Of a stretch of DNA of 19,051 bases, positions 1-9,508 are shown piece by piece; position 1 is the first letter of the stretch, and every line of letters begins with the position of its first letter. A model generated the notes under the pieces. That model made no database searches and was not told the DNA's origin. It saw nothing but the letters and a program-made list of their open reading frames with translations. The DNA is taken from assembly GCA_938001995.1 (NCBI GenBank), contig CALLAV010000247.1, positions 1 to 19,051 of the forward strand, written 5' to 3'. The position numbers and the translations under genes are program-made. Source of the DNA: an uncultured Amylibacter sp. (GTDB lineage: Bacteria > Pseudomonadota > Alphaproteobacteria > Rhodobacterales > Rhodobacteraceae).

Positions 1-473
1 TGTGGATGATTCCAGCCTTACCGCTCCTCCTGATCCAAGTTTCGTCGGAAGAGCTGATCTTTCGCGGCTATCTGCTGCAAGAGCTAGCCGTGCGATTCAA
101 ATCACGTTGGATTTGGTTTCTGATTCCATCTGTTATCTTTGGTTTTCTTCATTATGACCCAATGCGGATGGGATCCAATGCCCTGCTGGTCGTTGTGGTC
201 ACAACGTTCTTCGGTATCATCGCAGCCGATGTAACTGTGCGCACAGGCAACCTTGGCGCGGCAGTCGGCCTGCACTTTATGAACAACCTTCAGGCCATGA
301 TGCTTCTGTCGCTTGATGGCACGCTTAACGGCCTGTCGCTTTACGTTACAAATACGCATGTGTCGGACGAACCTGCTGTGCGTTATATGCTTCTGTCCAG
401 CTTGGGTTATTTGACGGTGATCTACGTGATTTATCTGTTCATTGCGCGCCGACGCGAACGGCAATCGACGTAG
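1..473 (+). CDS. CPBP family intramembrane glutamic endopeptidase (CAAX protease-like), C-terminal part
   Basis: The gene enters from the left edge; the first in-frame codon is at position 3 and about 156 residues remain. Counting from the ATG at 6, the CPBP/Abi (Rce1-like) motifs are all present: motif 1 EELIFRGYL (E15, E16, R20), motif 2 FGFLHYD (H49), and motif 3 HFMNN (H90, N94). Several hydrophobic segments (about 1-12, 36-48, 59-75, 128-146) fit a polytopic inner-membrane protein with a basic C-terminal tail. Known family members are intramembrane proteases, but the substrate of such bacterial proteins is usually unknown. An N-terminal portion with further membrane helices is missing only because the window starts here. 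The stop TAG is followed by 67 bases before accD, so it may not be in the same operon. Confidence 0.85.
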   Translation, partial: WMIPALPLLLIQVSSEELIFRGYLLQELAVRFKSRWIWFLIPSVIFGFLHYDPMRMGSNALLVVVVTTFFGIIAADVTVRTGNLGAAVGLHFMNNLQAMMLLSLDGTLNGLSLYVTNTHVSDEPAVRYMLLSSLGYLTVIYVIYLFIARRRERQST

Positions 474-483
474 ACGCAAATTA

Positions 484-512
484 TTGCATTCATCAGTCGC
501 CACCTTTACATA
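484..512 (+). promoter_or_regulatory. Possible sigma70-type promoter of accD-folC
   Basis: The 67-base gap before accD contains TTGCAT (484-489), a 17-base spacer and TACATA (507-512). The -35 is reasonable and the -10 is poor, so this is only a candidate. A good Shine-Dalgarno (AGGACG, 530-535) follows 5 bases before the accD ATG. Confidence 0.3.
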
Positions 513-540
513 AGAGCAGCACGCAAATCAGGACGACCCC

Positions 541-1464
541 ATGAACTGGATTTCCAACTACGTTCGCCCACGGATTAACTCCATCTTTTCTCGGCGCGAA
601 GTCCCAGACAACCTTTGGACCAAATGCACCGAATGTGACACCATGCTGTTTCACCGTGAATTGGTGGACAGCCTGAATGTCTGTTCCAACTGCGGGCATC
701 ACATGCACATCACGCCGCGCGATCGGTTTCATTCCTTGTTTGATGGCGGCTTGTTTACCGAAATCGAAGTGCCTGTTCCCAATGCTGACCCGCTCGGCTT
801 TCGCGACCAAAAGAAGTATCCAGACCGTATGAAAGCCGCGCTGAAGGCGACTGGCGAAAAAGAGGCGATGTTGATCGCTGCTGGTAAAATGGGCCGCTCT
901 AAGATCGTAGCCGCGGCGCAAGACTTTTCCTTTATGGGCGGGTCGATGGGCATGTATGTCGGCAACGCGATAATCGCAGCTGCCGAAACGGCTGTGAAGC
1001 AGAAATGCCCGTTGATCTTGTTCTCGGCTGCGGGCGGTGCGCGGATGCAGGAAGGTATTCTTTCGCTGATGCAGATGCCTCGCACGACGGTTGCGGTTGA
1101 GATGTTGAAAGAGGCAGGCCTTCCGTACATCGTCGTCCTGACCCATCCGACAACGGGCGGTGTAACAGCGTCTTATGCGATGTTAGGCGACGTGCAAATC
1201 GCGGAACCAAATGCGCTGATCTGTTTTGCGGGGCCCCGTGTGATTGAACAAACCATCCGTGAAAAACTGCCCGAAGGGTTTCAACGCGCCGAATATCTGC
1301 TCGACCACGGGATGCTGGATCGCGTGACCCACCGCAAAGATATGCGCGATGAGCTGATCACAATCACACGTATGTTGATGAAACAAAAACCAGCCGTTGC
1401 CGCCGATCTGCCAGCCCCTGTGCCTGCGCAAAACGATGCAGCATTTGAGGAAGCGGAAAAGTGA
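541..1464 (+). CDS. accD: Acetyl-CoA carboxylase carboxyltransferase subunit beta
   Basis: AccD forms, with AccA, the carboxyltransferase that moves the carboxyl group from biotin on AccB to acetyl-CoA, giving malonyl-CoA for fatty acid synthesis in the cytoplasm. The 307-residue protein has the N-terminal zinc ribbon (C29, C32, C48, C51) and the crotonase-like core with GGARMQEG at 165-172, GGVTASYAMLGD at 206-217 and AGPRVIEQTI at 230-239. Length is normal for the family. The ATG at 541 is preceded by AGGACG with proper spacing. The last 4 bases (GTGA) also hold the start codon of folC, so the two genes are translationally coupled. The C-terminal tail after about residue 280 is low-complexity and Ala/Pro/Glu-rich, as is common in this subunit. 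Confidence 0.97.
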   Translation: MNWISNYVRPRINSIFSRREVPDNLWTKCTECDTMLFHRELVDSLNVCSNCGHHMHITPRDRFHSLFDGGLFTEIEVPVPNADPLGFRDQKKYPDRMKAALKATGEKEAMLIAAGKMGRSKIVAAAQDFSFMGGSMGMYVGNAIIAAAETAVKQKCPLILFSAAGGARMQEGILSLMQMPRTTVAVEMLKEAGLPYIVVLTHPTTGGVTASYAMLGDVQIAEPNALICFAGPRVIEQTIREKLPEGFQRAEYLLDHGMLDRVTHRKDMRDELITITRMLMKQKPAVAADLPAPVPAQNDAAFEEAEK

Positions 1465-2744
1465 GCGCCGAACCATCGGACCACAGCGATGTCATCCTTG
1501 AGCGGTTGATGCATCTGCACCCGAAGTTCATGGATTTGAACCTCGAGCGCACCGAACGCCTTCTTGAAACTTTGGGCCATCCCGAAAGCAGAGTACCGCC
1601 TGTGGTCCACATCGCTGGTACGAACGGCAAAGGATCCACGCAATCCATGATCCGTGCCGGGTTGGAATCGGCAGGTCATGCGGTTCACGCCTATACTTCG
1701 CCCCACCTTGCCCGCTTCCACGAACGCATCCGTCTGGCAGGGGAGCTGATCGACGAAGATCATTTGACTGAAGTTTTGGAAATCTGCGAAAAGGCCAACG
1801 CGGGCCAGCCCATAACCTATTTCGAAATCACCACCTGTGCCGCAATCCTCGCTTTTGCCGAAACTGCCGCCGATTACACCTTGATGGAAGTCGGCTTGGG
1901 CGGTCGCGTAGACACCACCAACGTTTTCGACAAACCCGAGCTGTGCGTTATCACACCGGTGTCAATGGACCATGAACAATTCCTTGGCGACACAGTTGGC
2001 AAAATTGCGTTTGAAAAGGCGGGGATCCTAAAGCGGAACACATTCTGCGTCGTTGGTCCTCAACAAGATGAGGCGCTTGAAGTGATCGAACGCCAGGCCG
2101 CTAAAGTTGGCGCGACGCTAAAAATTTATGGCCAGCATTGGCATGTCTGGGAAGAAAACGGTCGCCTGTTGTTCCAAGACGAAAACGGTTTGTGGGATCT
2201 GCCCATGCCTGTCCTTATCGGCGCGCACCAAGTGCAAAACGCAGGGGCTGCGATCATGTCACTGCGTATGCTTGGTCAGAACGAAGACGCAGCCATTGAT
2301 GCGATGCTGAACGCCGAGTGGCCCGCCCGTTTACAGCACCTCAAAACAGGTCCGCTGGTGGAGCAAGCAGGCAGCGCCGAACTGTGGCTCGATGGAGGAC
2401 ATAACGCTGCCGCAGGTGAAGCATTGTCCGAGGCATTGGAGCGTCTGTCACCACGTCCGCTGCATATGATCACTGGGATGCTGAACACCAAAGATGTGAC
2501 AGGATACCTCAAACCGCTGGCGAAGAATGCGTTGACCTTGCATGGTGTGTCTATCCCCGAGGAAATCAACACGCTGTCGGCTGAAGATACTGTCACCGCG
2601 GCGCTTTCGGTGGGAATGGATGCAACTGTCGCGAAAAGCGTGTCAGATGCCATCGCTGCAATCACCGCACGCGACGCATCGGCACGTATTCTTATCTGCG
2701 GTTCACTGTACCTCGCGGGGAACATCCTGCGCGACAACGGGTAA
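1461..2744 (+). CDS. folC: Bifunctional folylpolyglutamate synthase / dihydrofolate synthase
   Basis: FolC joins glutamate to dihydropteroate and then adds further glutamates to folates, using ATP; it is a cytoplasmic Mur-ligase-fold enzyme. In the 427-residue product the P-loop GTNGKGS is at 53-59, the Omega-loop region YTSPHLARFHERI at 78-90, EVGLGGRVDTTNV at 143-155, SMDHEQFLGDT at 168-178, and the lysine expected to be carbamylated at K186 (EKAGIL). A C-terminal LDGGHN motif marks the second Mur-ligase domain. The start is the GTG at 1461, which overlaps the accD stop as GTGA and has GAGGAA upstream inside accD. This accD-folC pairing is common in alphaproteobacteria. A hairpin terminator follows directly after the stop. 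Confidence 0.95.
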   Translation: MSAEPSDHSDVILERLMHLHPKFMDLNLERTERLLETLGHPESRVPPVVHIAGTNGKGSTQSMIRAGLESAGHAVHAYTSPHLARFHERIRLAGELIDEDHLTEVLEICEKANAGQPITYFEITTCAAILAFAETAADYTLMEVGLGGRVDTTNVFDKPELCVITPVSMDHEQFLGDTVGKIAFEKAGILKRNTFCVVGPQQDEALEVIERQAAKVGATLKIYGQHWHVWEENGRLLFQDENGLWDLPMPVLIGAHQVQNAGAAIMSLRMLGQNEDAAIDAMLNAEWPARLQHLKTGPLVEQAGSAELWLDGGHNAAAGEALSEALERLSPRPLHMITGMLNTKDVTGYLKPLAKNALTLHGVSIPEEINTLSAEDTVTAALSVGMDATVAKSVSDAIAAITARDASARILICGSLYLAGNILRDNG

Positions 2745-2745
2745 C

Positions 2746-2773
2746 AAAAAAGGGCCCCATAAGGGACCCTTTC
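2746..2773. terminator. Bidirectional intrinsic terminator between folC and trxA
   Basis: Arms AAAGGGCCCC (2749-2758) and GGGACCCTTT (2763-2772) pair with one C/A mismatch around an ATAA loop. The A-run at 2746-2751 gives a U-tract when read from the minus strand, and TTTCT gives a weaker one on the plus strand. It lies between the convergent ends of folC and trxA, so it probably ends both transcripts. Confidence 0.8.
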
Positions 2774-2792
2774 TAAATCAGTTTTATCAGCC

Positions 2793-3113
2793 TTAGATGC
2801 TGTCAGTGATCCAACCTTGGATTGCAGCTTTAGGGGCAGCACCCGTTTTGTTGGACACAACTGCGCCGTCTTTCACAAGGAACAACGCAGGGATTCCGCG
2901 CACGCCGAATTGAGCAGGCGAGCCAGGATTTTCATCCACGTTGACCTTCACGATTTTGACTTTGCCAGCCATTTCGTCTGATAATTCTTCCAGCGCTGGG
3001 CCGATTTGCTTACATGGACCACACCATTCTGCCCAAAAATCTACAACCACTGGAATGTCAGAGTTTGTGACTTCTTCTGCGAATGTCGCGTCGGTTACGG
3101 ATACTGTTGCCAT
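2793..3113 (-). CDS. trxA: Thioredoxin
   Basis: This is a 106-residue cytoplasmic thioredoxin that reduces protein disulfides using electrons from thioredoxin reductase. The active site WCGPC spans residues 30-34 (C31, C34) in the usual context [19 protein letters not shown], and the cis-proline loop [12 protein letters not shown] is present. There is no signal peptide. The ATG at 3113 has GGAG on the minus strand 8 bases upstream. It lies 63 bases downstream of addA on the same strand, and that gap holds a 12-base palindrome, so it may be read both from the upstream operon and from its own promoter. Confidence 0.96.
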   Translation of the reverse strand: MATVSVTDATFAEEVTNSDIPVVVDFWAEWCGPCKQIGPALEELSDEMAGKVKIVKVNVDENPGSPAQFGVRGIPALFLVKDGAVVSNKTGAAPKAAIQGWITDSI

Positions 3114-3142
3114 TTTCTTTTCTCCAAAAAGGAATCTTTAGC

Positions 3143-3154
3143 GTTGGCGCCAAC
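3143..3154. promoter_or_regulatory. Perfect 12-base palindrome upstream of trxA
   Basis: GTTGGCGCCAAC is fully self-complementary and sits about 30 bases before the trxA start codon, in the 63-base gap after addA. It could be an operator for a dimeric regulator, or a short hairpin (4-bp stem, GCGC loop) where the addA and trxA messages are separated. No regulator is recognised from it. Confidence 0.35.
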
Positions 3155-3176
3155 CTATGAACCACAAGCCCCAACG

Positions 3177-6100
3177 TCAAGATGTGGTGGCTGTTTGTAA
3201 CGCTTGCATCACGATGTCGTGGTCTATGGTCATCAGTTGTCGCGTTGCAGTCCACAAAACAGCCACGTCCACTACGCGGTCAGGATACATCTGGATCACA
3301 GCGGATCGATACGCGCCGAGCTGGCGTAAAATACCCACAGGCGTTTGATTTGGTGTTTCAGGAACCACAAAATTCGTTTTGAAATCAACGATCAAAACGC
3401 GATCATCAGTTACAATCAAGCGGTCAATAATCCCGTCCATAACCTGTCCACCCAAGTCGGGAATCGCGGCTGAAACCGCCACCTCGGCCAGCGTTTCAGG
3501 ATCAAACAAATGCGACAGATTAGGATCATTCAAAACCGCATTTGTTTCGTTCAAAGCGACTTCGAACTCTGCCTGATCCGCAGGTGTGCAATCGCCAACC
3601 AACAATTGTTGCGCTTTGGCATGTCGTTGTTCAGGCGTTGATTTTGCGAGGTGCTCCAAAAGCAAGTGCACTTGCCGCCCTTTGCGCATCGCTGCGTCCT
3701 GATCGACGCCATCAGCACCCGCAACGACCTTTGCGCCATCCAAACTGCTCGGCGAAAATGTTGAGGGTGGTTTTGTCACAGTCGGGGCCGCTTCTGTTGC
3801 CCAACTTGGAAGCGCGATCTTTGGCTTTTGTGAAGCGGTATCTGCATTAACTATTGCTTCAGACCAATGGTGTAACACCGTGGAACACATACCAACGCCA
3901 GCCACTTCGGTTTGCTCTATCGGCAACCAATCATTTTGAGCCATCGCGTCTTCGACCAAGTTATACCAACTGGAAGTCGTGTCTTTTCCCGCGTTCCCTG
4001 CACCTGCAACAACCAGCCATTGTTCCGCCCGTGTCAGCGCCACATACAACAAGCGCATCCGTTCCCGCTCTTCAAAATCTTTTGACGCGGCTGCTGCCTC
4101 TATCTGCGCTGCTGGCATCATTTCCTTTGGCGATTTCCACAAAAAACCGCCATCATCCAGCGGCATGATCTGCGACGAATTGGGGTTGCCGCCGCGCACT
4201 TCCGTATCGGGTAAAACCACAATCGGCGCTTCTAGACCTTTGGCGCCGTGGACCGTCATCACCCGAATTTGCCCCGCTGCCGCGTCCATCTCGCGCTTAA
4301 TTTCAACCTTGCCAGCAGCGAACCAGTTTAGAAAGCCCGGCAGGCTCGGCGCTTCCAACTGCTCATATCGCATCGCTTGTGACAACAGTTCGTCGATCCC
4401 ATCCTCAGCTTCTAGCCCCAACCGTGCTAGGATGTTTTCCCGTCCGCCAAACCGTGTCATGATCCGCTCGATTAGCTCGTAGGGACGTAAAAAATCGGCG
4501 CTGTTTGAAATGCTGATCAGCATCTCAACCTGTGTCGGATACACCGTTGCAAAATTGTCCCGCAGATTCTGCCAAAGCGTCTGCTTCCCGCGTCCATGCG
4601 CGACCCGAAACAGATCATCTTCGCTGAACCCCAACAACGGCGACCGCAGGGCCTCTGCCAAAGACAGGTCATCCTCGGGCAGGTCCGCGAATTTCAGTAA
4701 AGACAGCACATCGCGCACTGCCAGTTCTTGCCCCACGTTCAAGCGATCAGCCCCAGCAACGGGTAAATTGCGTGCCTTGAGCTCTTTGATAATATTGTGG
4801 AAAATCGGCCGCCGCCCTTGCACAAGGATCAGGAAGTCGCTTGGCCGTATGGCACGATCTTTGCCGGGCAATTCCTGCCCTGACGCCAACAAACCGCCGA
4901 TCCAATCCGCCACTTTTCGCGCCAGAATAATCTGTGGATTATCAGGCTCTGGCGTGTCTACGGGTTTGAACCAAGGGGTATCGTCTTCGGTTTTGATCTT
5001 CTCTTCAAACGGCCAAAGGTCAACGCGACCGGGAAGATCTGTAAAGAATGGGCGGTGCAGCGATTGTTTGCGAAATCCAGCGCCTGCATCTCCATCAAAC
5101 ACCTTATCCACCAAACGTAAAACAGGATCGGCAGACCGAAACGAAAACGCCAAATCCTGCTCTTCCAGCCGTTGATCCACCGCTGCCAAACGATCCGAAA
5201 ACCGCCGCCGCATAACATCAAATTCCGCAGGGTCCGCCCCTTGGAAAGAATAGATCGATTGCTTTTCATCGCCCACAACAAACACGGTCCGTTTCGTGTT
5301 TTGTCCGCTGTCACCTGCCGTGAACTCATCGGTTAGTAACTTCACTACATCCCATTGGCTCGGCGACGTATCCTGTGCTTCGTCCACCAGCACGTGATCA
5401 ATGCCACCGTCTAGTTTATACAGCACCCATTGCGCGGATTTTGATTGGGACAGCAACGCCCCGGCCCGCGCGATTAGGTCATCGTAATCGAGCCGCCCTG
5501 CATCCAATTTCCGCTGATCGTACCGCGCCAAAAAAGCATCAGAAAATGCGGCCAAGGCCTCGGCCCGTTCCAGCGCAAGGTGGTTCGCATACCGCCAATA
5601 CACGTCCGCTGTGCGTTCCGCGATATCGTTGATCGCGTCAACCAGAGAAGGGTGGTTTTTGCGTACTGGGGCTTGTGTTGGCAGGGCATCAACCTTTGCC
5701 GAAAGCGCCTTTGCCCCTGTTTTAAACATCAATGTCCCAAGCGCCGCGTCCAGAAAGGCATCAATCGTCTGCGCCTCGATCATCTTATCAACAGAATCCG
5801 CTGGCTTAACATTCGACTGCTCCGCACGAATTACACGCGCCACATCACGCAAAACATCGCGTCCATCAGACCCCAGAATATTATCCAAAAACGTATCCGG
5901 GTTCTCTTGTGCTGCAGTATGAAGCAGGGCTCGAACAGGCTCAATATTGAGGTCTTTCCGTTTGCTCGCAATCTCTGATAGTAACGCATCTGGTTCCAGC
6001 CCCGACATAAATCGCGCCAATCGGTCTACATTTGGCAGGTCCGCCCCAATCGCCAGCTCTTCTAGAATTTCCGCCCGCAGCAATTTCGCCTGACGGTCCT

Positions 6101-6545
6101 CAAGGACTTCGAATTGTGGCGACACGCCAGCCTCCAGCGGAAAACGGCGCAGCATCTTGTCACAGAATGAATGGATCGTCTGAATTTTGAGGCCGCCCGG
6201 CGTTTCCAAAGCGTTTGCAAACAACCTTCGGGCATTGCGCAAATCGCCGTCACTTAGCTGGTCCTCTTCGCCCAGTTGCGCCAAAGCCTTTCGCAATTTG
6301 TCATCCCGCATCATCGCCCATTCACCAAGCCGTTCGAACAAACGGTTCTGCATCTCGGATGCGGCGGCTTTGGTGTAGGTTAGGCACAAGATCTTTTGCG
6401 GTTCTGTCCCGTGCAGCAACAGTCGCGCCACGCGATCTGTCAAAACCCGCGTTTTACCAGACCCCGCATTTGCTGCCACCCAAGTGGATGCATCAGGCTG
6501 CGCCGCACGCACTTGCGCGAGTGTTGCATCGTCGAATTTCGTCAT
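3177..6545 (-). CDS. addA: Double-strand break repair helicase-nuclease AddA (alphaproteobacterial type)
   Basis: AddA is the UvrD-like 3'-5' helicase and nuclease subunit of AddAB, which processes broken DNA ends for RecA-mediated repair. In the 1122-residue product, Walker A (A25 to T32, ANAGSGKT), Walker B DEAQD at 388-392 and motif III GDEKQSIYSFQGA at 425-437 are intact, and a TVHGAKGLEAPIVV helicase motif follows later. The C-terminal RecB-type nuclease has D1041, D1054 and K1056 (IIDRL, then DFK) and a later QLGAY motif, so both activities should be present. The start ATG at 6545 overlaps the addB stop as ATGA, giving tight translational coupling. The length is typical of the alphaproteobacterial family. 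Genes further downstream and upstream in the block are unrelated to recombination. Confidence 0.97.
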   Translation of the reverse strand: MTKFDDATLAQVRAAQPDASTWVAANAGSGKTRVLTDRVARLLLHGTEPQKILCLTYTKAAASEMQNRLFERLGEWAMMRDDKLRKALAQLGEEDQLSDGDLRNARRLFANALETPGGLKIQTIHSFCDKMLRRFPLEAGVSPQFEVLEDRQAKLLRAEILEELAIGADLPNVDRLARFMSGLEPDALLSEIASKRKDLNIEPVRALLHTAAQENPDTFLDNILGSDGRDVLRDVARVIRAEQSNVKPADSVDKMIEAQTIDAFLDAALGTLMFKTGAKALSAKVDALPTQAPVRKNHPSLVDAINDIAERTADVYWRYANHLALERAEALAAFSDAFLARYDQRKLDAGRLDYDDLIARAGALLSQSKSAQWVLYKLDGGIDHVLVDEAQDTSPSQWDVVKLLTDEFTAGDSGQNTKRTVFVVGDEKQSIYSFQGADPAEFDVMRRRFSDRLAAVDQRLEEQDLAFSFRSADPVLRLVDKVFDGDAGAGFRKQSLHRPFFTDLPGRVDLWPFEEKIKTEDDTPWFKPVDTPEPDNPQIILARKVADWIGGLLASGQELPGKDRAIRPSDFLILVQGRRPIFHNIIKELKARNLPVAGADRLNVGQELAVRDVLSLLKFADLPEDDLSLAEALRSPLLGFSEDDLFRVAHGRGKQTLWQNLRDNFATVYPTQVEMLISISNSADFLRPYELIERIMTRFGGRENILARLGLEAEDGIDELLSQAMRYEQLEAPSLPGFLNWFAAGKVEIKREMDAAAGQIRVMTVHGAKGLEAPIVVLPDTEVRGGNPNSSQIMPLDDGGFLWKSPKEMMPAAQIEAAAASKDFEERERMRLLYVALTRAEQWLVVAGAGNAGKDTTSSWYNLVEDAMAQNDWLPIEQTEVAGVGMCSTVLHHWSEAIVNADTASQKPKIALPSWATEAAPTVTKPPSTFSPSSLDGAKVVAGADGVDQDAAMRKGRQVHLLLEHLAKSTPEQRHAKAQQLLVGDCTPADQAEFEVALNETNAVLNDPNLSHLFDPETLAEVAVSAAIPDLGGQVMDGIIDRLIVTDDRVLIVDFKTNFVVPETPNQTPVGILRQLGAYRSAVIQMYPDRVVDVAVLWTATRQLMTIDHDIVMQALQTATTS

Positions 6546-9508
6546 GGTGCACCCCCGACAGGTACATCCACGGGCGCGTCACTTTCTTCCCATTCGCCTT
6601 TGCGGGCGAGGTGGTCAAATTCATAGGCAAAGCCCATTTTCTGCATGCGTGGTCGCGCAGGAAATCCCTTAGTGGGATCAGCATAGGCCGTCATCAAATC
6701 AGCCAATTCCGTCCAAACCGCCTCTGCATCTTGTAGGGATGTGGGTTCATCACGGACCTCGCCGACACTGCCCATGGATTTGCCACTTAGCCCGATGTAT
6801 TCCAGCGCGGCTGGCGTCCCTGCTGGTACGTCGTCAAATCCGCCAACCGCTGCGATTGCAGCCTCTAACTGCAACTGTTTCTTAAAATACTTGATCTCAT
6901 CAGGTTTGGGTGGGGATCCAGATTTATAGTCGTATATGATCAAACCACCATCTGAATCCTGATCAATCCGATCCGCTTTTGCTGTAAGCGTAAAACCCAG
7001 CTCTGTGATTTCACGTTGCCCTTCAACTTCCTGTTTTAGAACGGAACCACGGGTTCGTCGCGCTGCTTCGCCCTCAACAAACCAACCCGCAATCCGCGCC
7101 AATCGCGCCAGCCAAATGCGCTGTACGGCGGGCCATGGCACTTCTTCTGCGAGCACTTCTTCGGCCACGCTCAGCAGTGCATTGCGCGCATCATCAGGCA
7201 AGGCATCAGGCCAAGTTTTTACGAACCGTTCCACCACCGAATGCAGCGCAATCCCACGGATCATCGCGTCAGGCTCTCGTCCCAACGGGTCGAGCCGTTT
7301 CAATTGCAAAATCTTAGCTGCATAAACTGCATAGGGGTCGCGGATCAGCCGTTCCACTTGCGTCACAGAAAGCCGATTGATCCGCGCATCGGCAGGGGGA
7401 ACGGGCGCAGGCCGGACTGCGGCATCAACCCTGTCCAAGGGGCGATCCATCAGGCGGGCAAGATCAATCCAATGCTGCCCACGTGCGGTAATGGTTTTAC
7501 ACGCTGTTTTCCCCGGGTCGTCTAAGCCGTTCATCAAGTTTAAAATTCGCACCATCCACCGGGACGCCACCGTTGGCGCATCGCCGTCGCGCACGGATCG
7601 GCTAAGCACCAATTCCGCCGCCCCGCAGCCCTGTTGGAAATCATGCGCAGACAGACCGATCACCCGCTCTGGTGGTGGCAGGCCTATTTGACTGCGCATC
7701 GCACGATTTAACCATGGATCAGGGCTCTCAACGCCGGGCCAAATCGTGTCGTTTAAACCGCCGAGGATGACCACATCAGCGCTTTCGACACGCGCTTCTA
7801 GCGTGCCCCAGATCGCAATGTTTGGGTGGGCTGCTCGAGAGTCACGTACCGTTTCTGATCCAAGTATGCTTCGAAACAACGCTTGATAATCTGGTACGGA
7901 CAGCACACCTGCTGCCTCTGCCTCGCGCGTGAGATTGCCAATAACGGAGCGTGCTTTTACGCCCGTTTCCTTGTCCCACAACCCATGGCTTTCTGTCATA
8001 GACGGCCCTGCGGCAAGTGTTTCTGCCGCTGTTAAATGTGCTTCGAGAAAAGCATTCAAATCGCCCTTCGTCACATGTTCAAGCGGAGCAAAACACCGCT
8101 CTACCCAATCAGCCCATATGCGTCGTGCGGGATTGTCTGTGTCCTTATCTGCCCAGTCTTTGATCGCTTGAAAATCCACAAACGGCGCACCTCCGCGCAA
8201 CTTGGATTTTTCATACTCCCGCGCAAATCGGCGACTCGATCCATCTGCGGCACCGCTGTCCGTCAACGGATGCTTTAGCAGCGCAATCAGGTCGAGAGGC
8301 GTCAAACGATCCCCCATGCAGGCGGCAATCATGCGCAAAAACACACCAGGTGGGGTCAGATGCAACGGTCGTCCCGCACTGTCGTCTGGTAAAATGCCCC
8401 ACCGTTCTAACGTTGCAGTCACGCGCCGCGTCAAAGTTCGATCCGGCGTGATTAAAACAGCTGATTGATTCTGCTCTGCCGCTTCGCGCAACCGCAATGC
8501 CAACGCTAAGGCCTCTTCTTGGGGCGTGTCGGCTTCGATGAGGGAGACGCCCGAAATCGCATCGCTTAAATCATCGCGCAAACGTGGCCCATCGTCGAGC
8601 CATTGATCCGTGAATGGCGCAGGGCGCAGCGCCAAAGACACCAGAGCATTTCTGGCTGCATTCGCTGGTGTCGCGACGTCCCAATCGTCGATATCAGAAA
8701 GCGTCACACCCGCCCCTTTGCAGAATACTGCCAGCGCTGATTGTGGGTTGTCGACTGCCACATCTTTGCCTGTCAAAGCATCCCAGTTGTCTTGGCTCAA
8801 CGCGCGATCCAAGCCAGGCAATACCACCGCTCCTTGGGGTAGGGCCGCCACCGCCCGCATGAACAACGCGGTTTCCCCGCGCGACCCTGTTGAACCAATC
8901 ACGATGATTGGGTGTGTCGGCGGTTCCGTGGTCCATTTCACTGCGAACGCCATTGCTGCGGCCCTTTGGCGATCTTGTGGGTCCGTTGGCGTATCGGATT
9001 CTAAGTGCTGTGCTAGAATGCTCAAAAATTGCAGGCTGCGGCCCCAATGTTCCGAATGGCTTTCGACGTTAATGGTCGCAAGCGCCGCGAAGGGTACGCC
9101 TTCGCCCTGCATCTCGTCCAATACACCTGCAAGTGATTTTGCCAGATCAAACTTTGCCGATTGAGGTGCAACAGTTTCATCTGCTGCCAATAACGCACCG
9201 ACGGCTTGTGCCAGTGTCAGTTCACGCCGCAGTTTGGACACAGGTTCGGGCAGTGTTATTGGTAAATCTGGGTGGTTTGCAATGTCGGTAATTACACGGA
9301 TTTTCGGCAGTAAAACTGCACCATCTGCGGCCAGCAGATCCTTTAGTCGTCGCGCCATGCGTTGCGTGTTCACAAAGATTTCGACCCGCGCCAGTGCCTC
9401 TGGTGATTGGCCTTGCAGGCGAGCGCGCAGCCCTGTCACAAAGGTTTTAGAAAAGTCACAACCAACGGGCACAGCGAACACGCGGGGTTTGTCGGTCGGG
9501 CTAAACAT
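6542..9508 (-). CDS. addB: Double-strand break repair protein AddB (alphaproteobacterial type)
   Basis: AddB is the partner of AddA. It has a helicase-like N-terminal body and a C-terminal nuclease. The 988-residue product begins with a degenerate P-loop (VPVGCDFSKT), so ATP-driven helicase action by this subunit is doubtful. The nuclease motif YDYKSG (D860, K862) is followed by QLQLEAAI, and the upstream GIALHSVVERF supplies the conserved His. The last 250 or so residues contain no cysteine, so the iron-sulfur cluster staple known in Bacillus AddB is absent. The gene overlaps murU at its start by 8 bases and addA at its end by 4 bases, which points to one transcript. Confidence 0.95.
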   Translation of the reverse strand: MFSPTDKPRVFAVPVGCDFSKTFVTGLRARLQGQSPEALARVEIFVNTQRMARRLKDLLAADGAVLLPKIRVITDIANHPDLPITLPEPVSKLRRELTLAQAVGALLAADETVAPQSAKFDLAKSLAGVLDEMQGEGVPFAALATINVESHSEHWGRSLQFLSILAQHLESDTPTDPQDRQRAAAMAFAVKWTTEPPTHPIIVIGSTGSRGETALFMRAVAALPQGAVVLPGLDRALSQDNWDALTGKDVAVDNPQSALAVFCKGAGVTLSDIDDWDVATPANAARNALVSLALRPAPFTDQWLDDGPRLRDDLSDAISGVSLIEADTPQEEALALALRLREAAEQNQSAVLITPDRTLTRRVTATLERWGILPDDSAGRPLHLTPPGVFLRMIAACMGDRLTPLDLIALLKHPLTDSGAADGSSRRFAREYEKSKLRGGAPFVDFQAIKDWADKDTDNPARRIWADWVERCFAPLEHVTKGDLNAFLEAHLTAAETLAAGPSMTESHGLWDKETGVKARSVIGNLTREAEAAGVLSVPDYQALFRSILGSETVRDSRAAHPNIAIWGTLEARVESADVVILGGLNDTIWPGVESPDPWLNRAMRSQIGLPPPERVIGLSAHDFQQGCGAAELVLSRSVRDGDAPTVASRWMVRILNLMNGLDDPGKTACKTITARGQHWIDLARLMDRPLDRVDAAVRPAPVPPADARINRLSVTQVERLIRDPYAVYAAKILQLKRLDPLGREPDAMIRGIALHSVVERFVKTWPDALPDDARNALLSVAEEVLAEEVPWPAVQRIWLARLARIAGWFVEGEAARRTRGSVLKQEVEGQREITELGFTLTAKADRIDQDSDGGLIIYDYKSGSPPKPDEIKYFKKQLQLEAAIAAVGGFDDVPAGTPAALEYIGLSGKSMGSVGEVRDEPTSLQDAEAVWTELADLMTAYADPTKGFPARPRMQKMGFAYEFDHLARKGEWEESDAPVDVPVGGAP

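Noticed and set aside
493..1146. Open frame of 217 codons on the minus strand across accD
   Set aside because: It lies fully antisense to the well-supported accD gene and the translation shows no family features; it is a codon-bias shadow.
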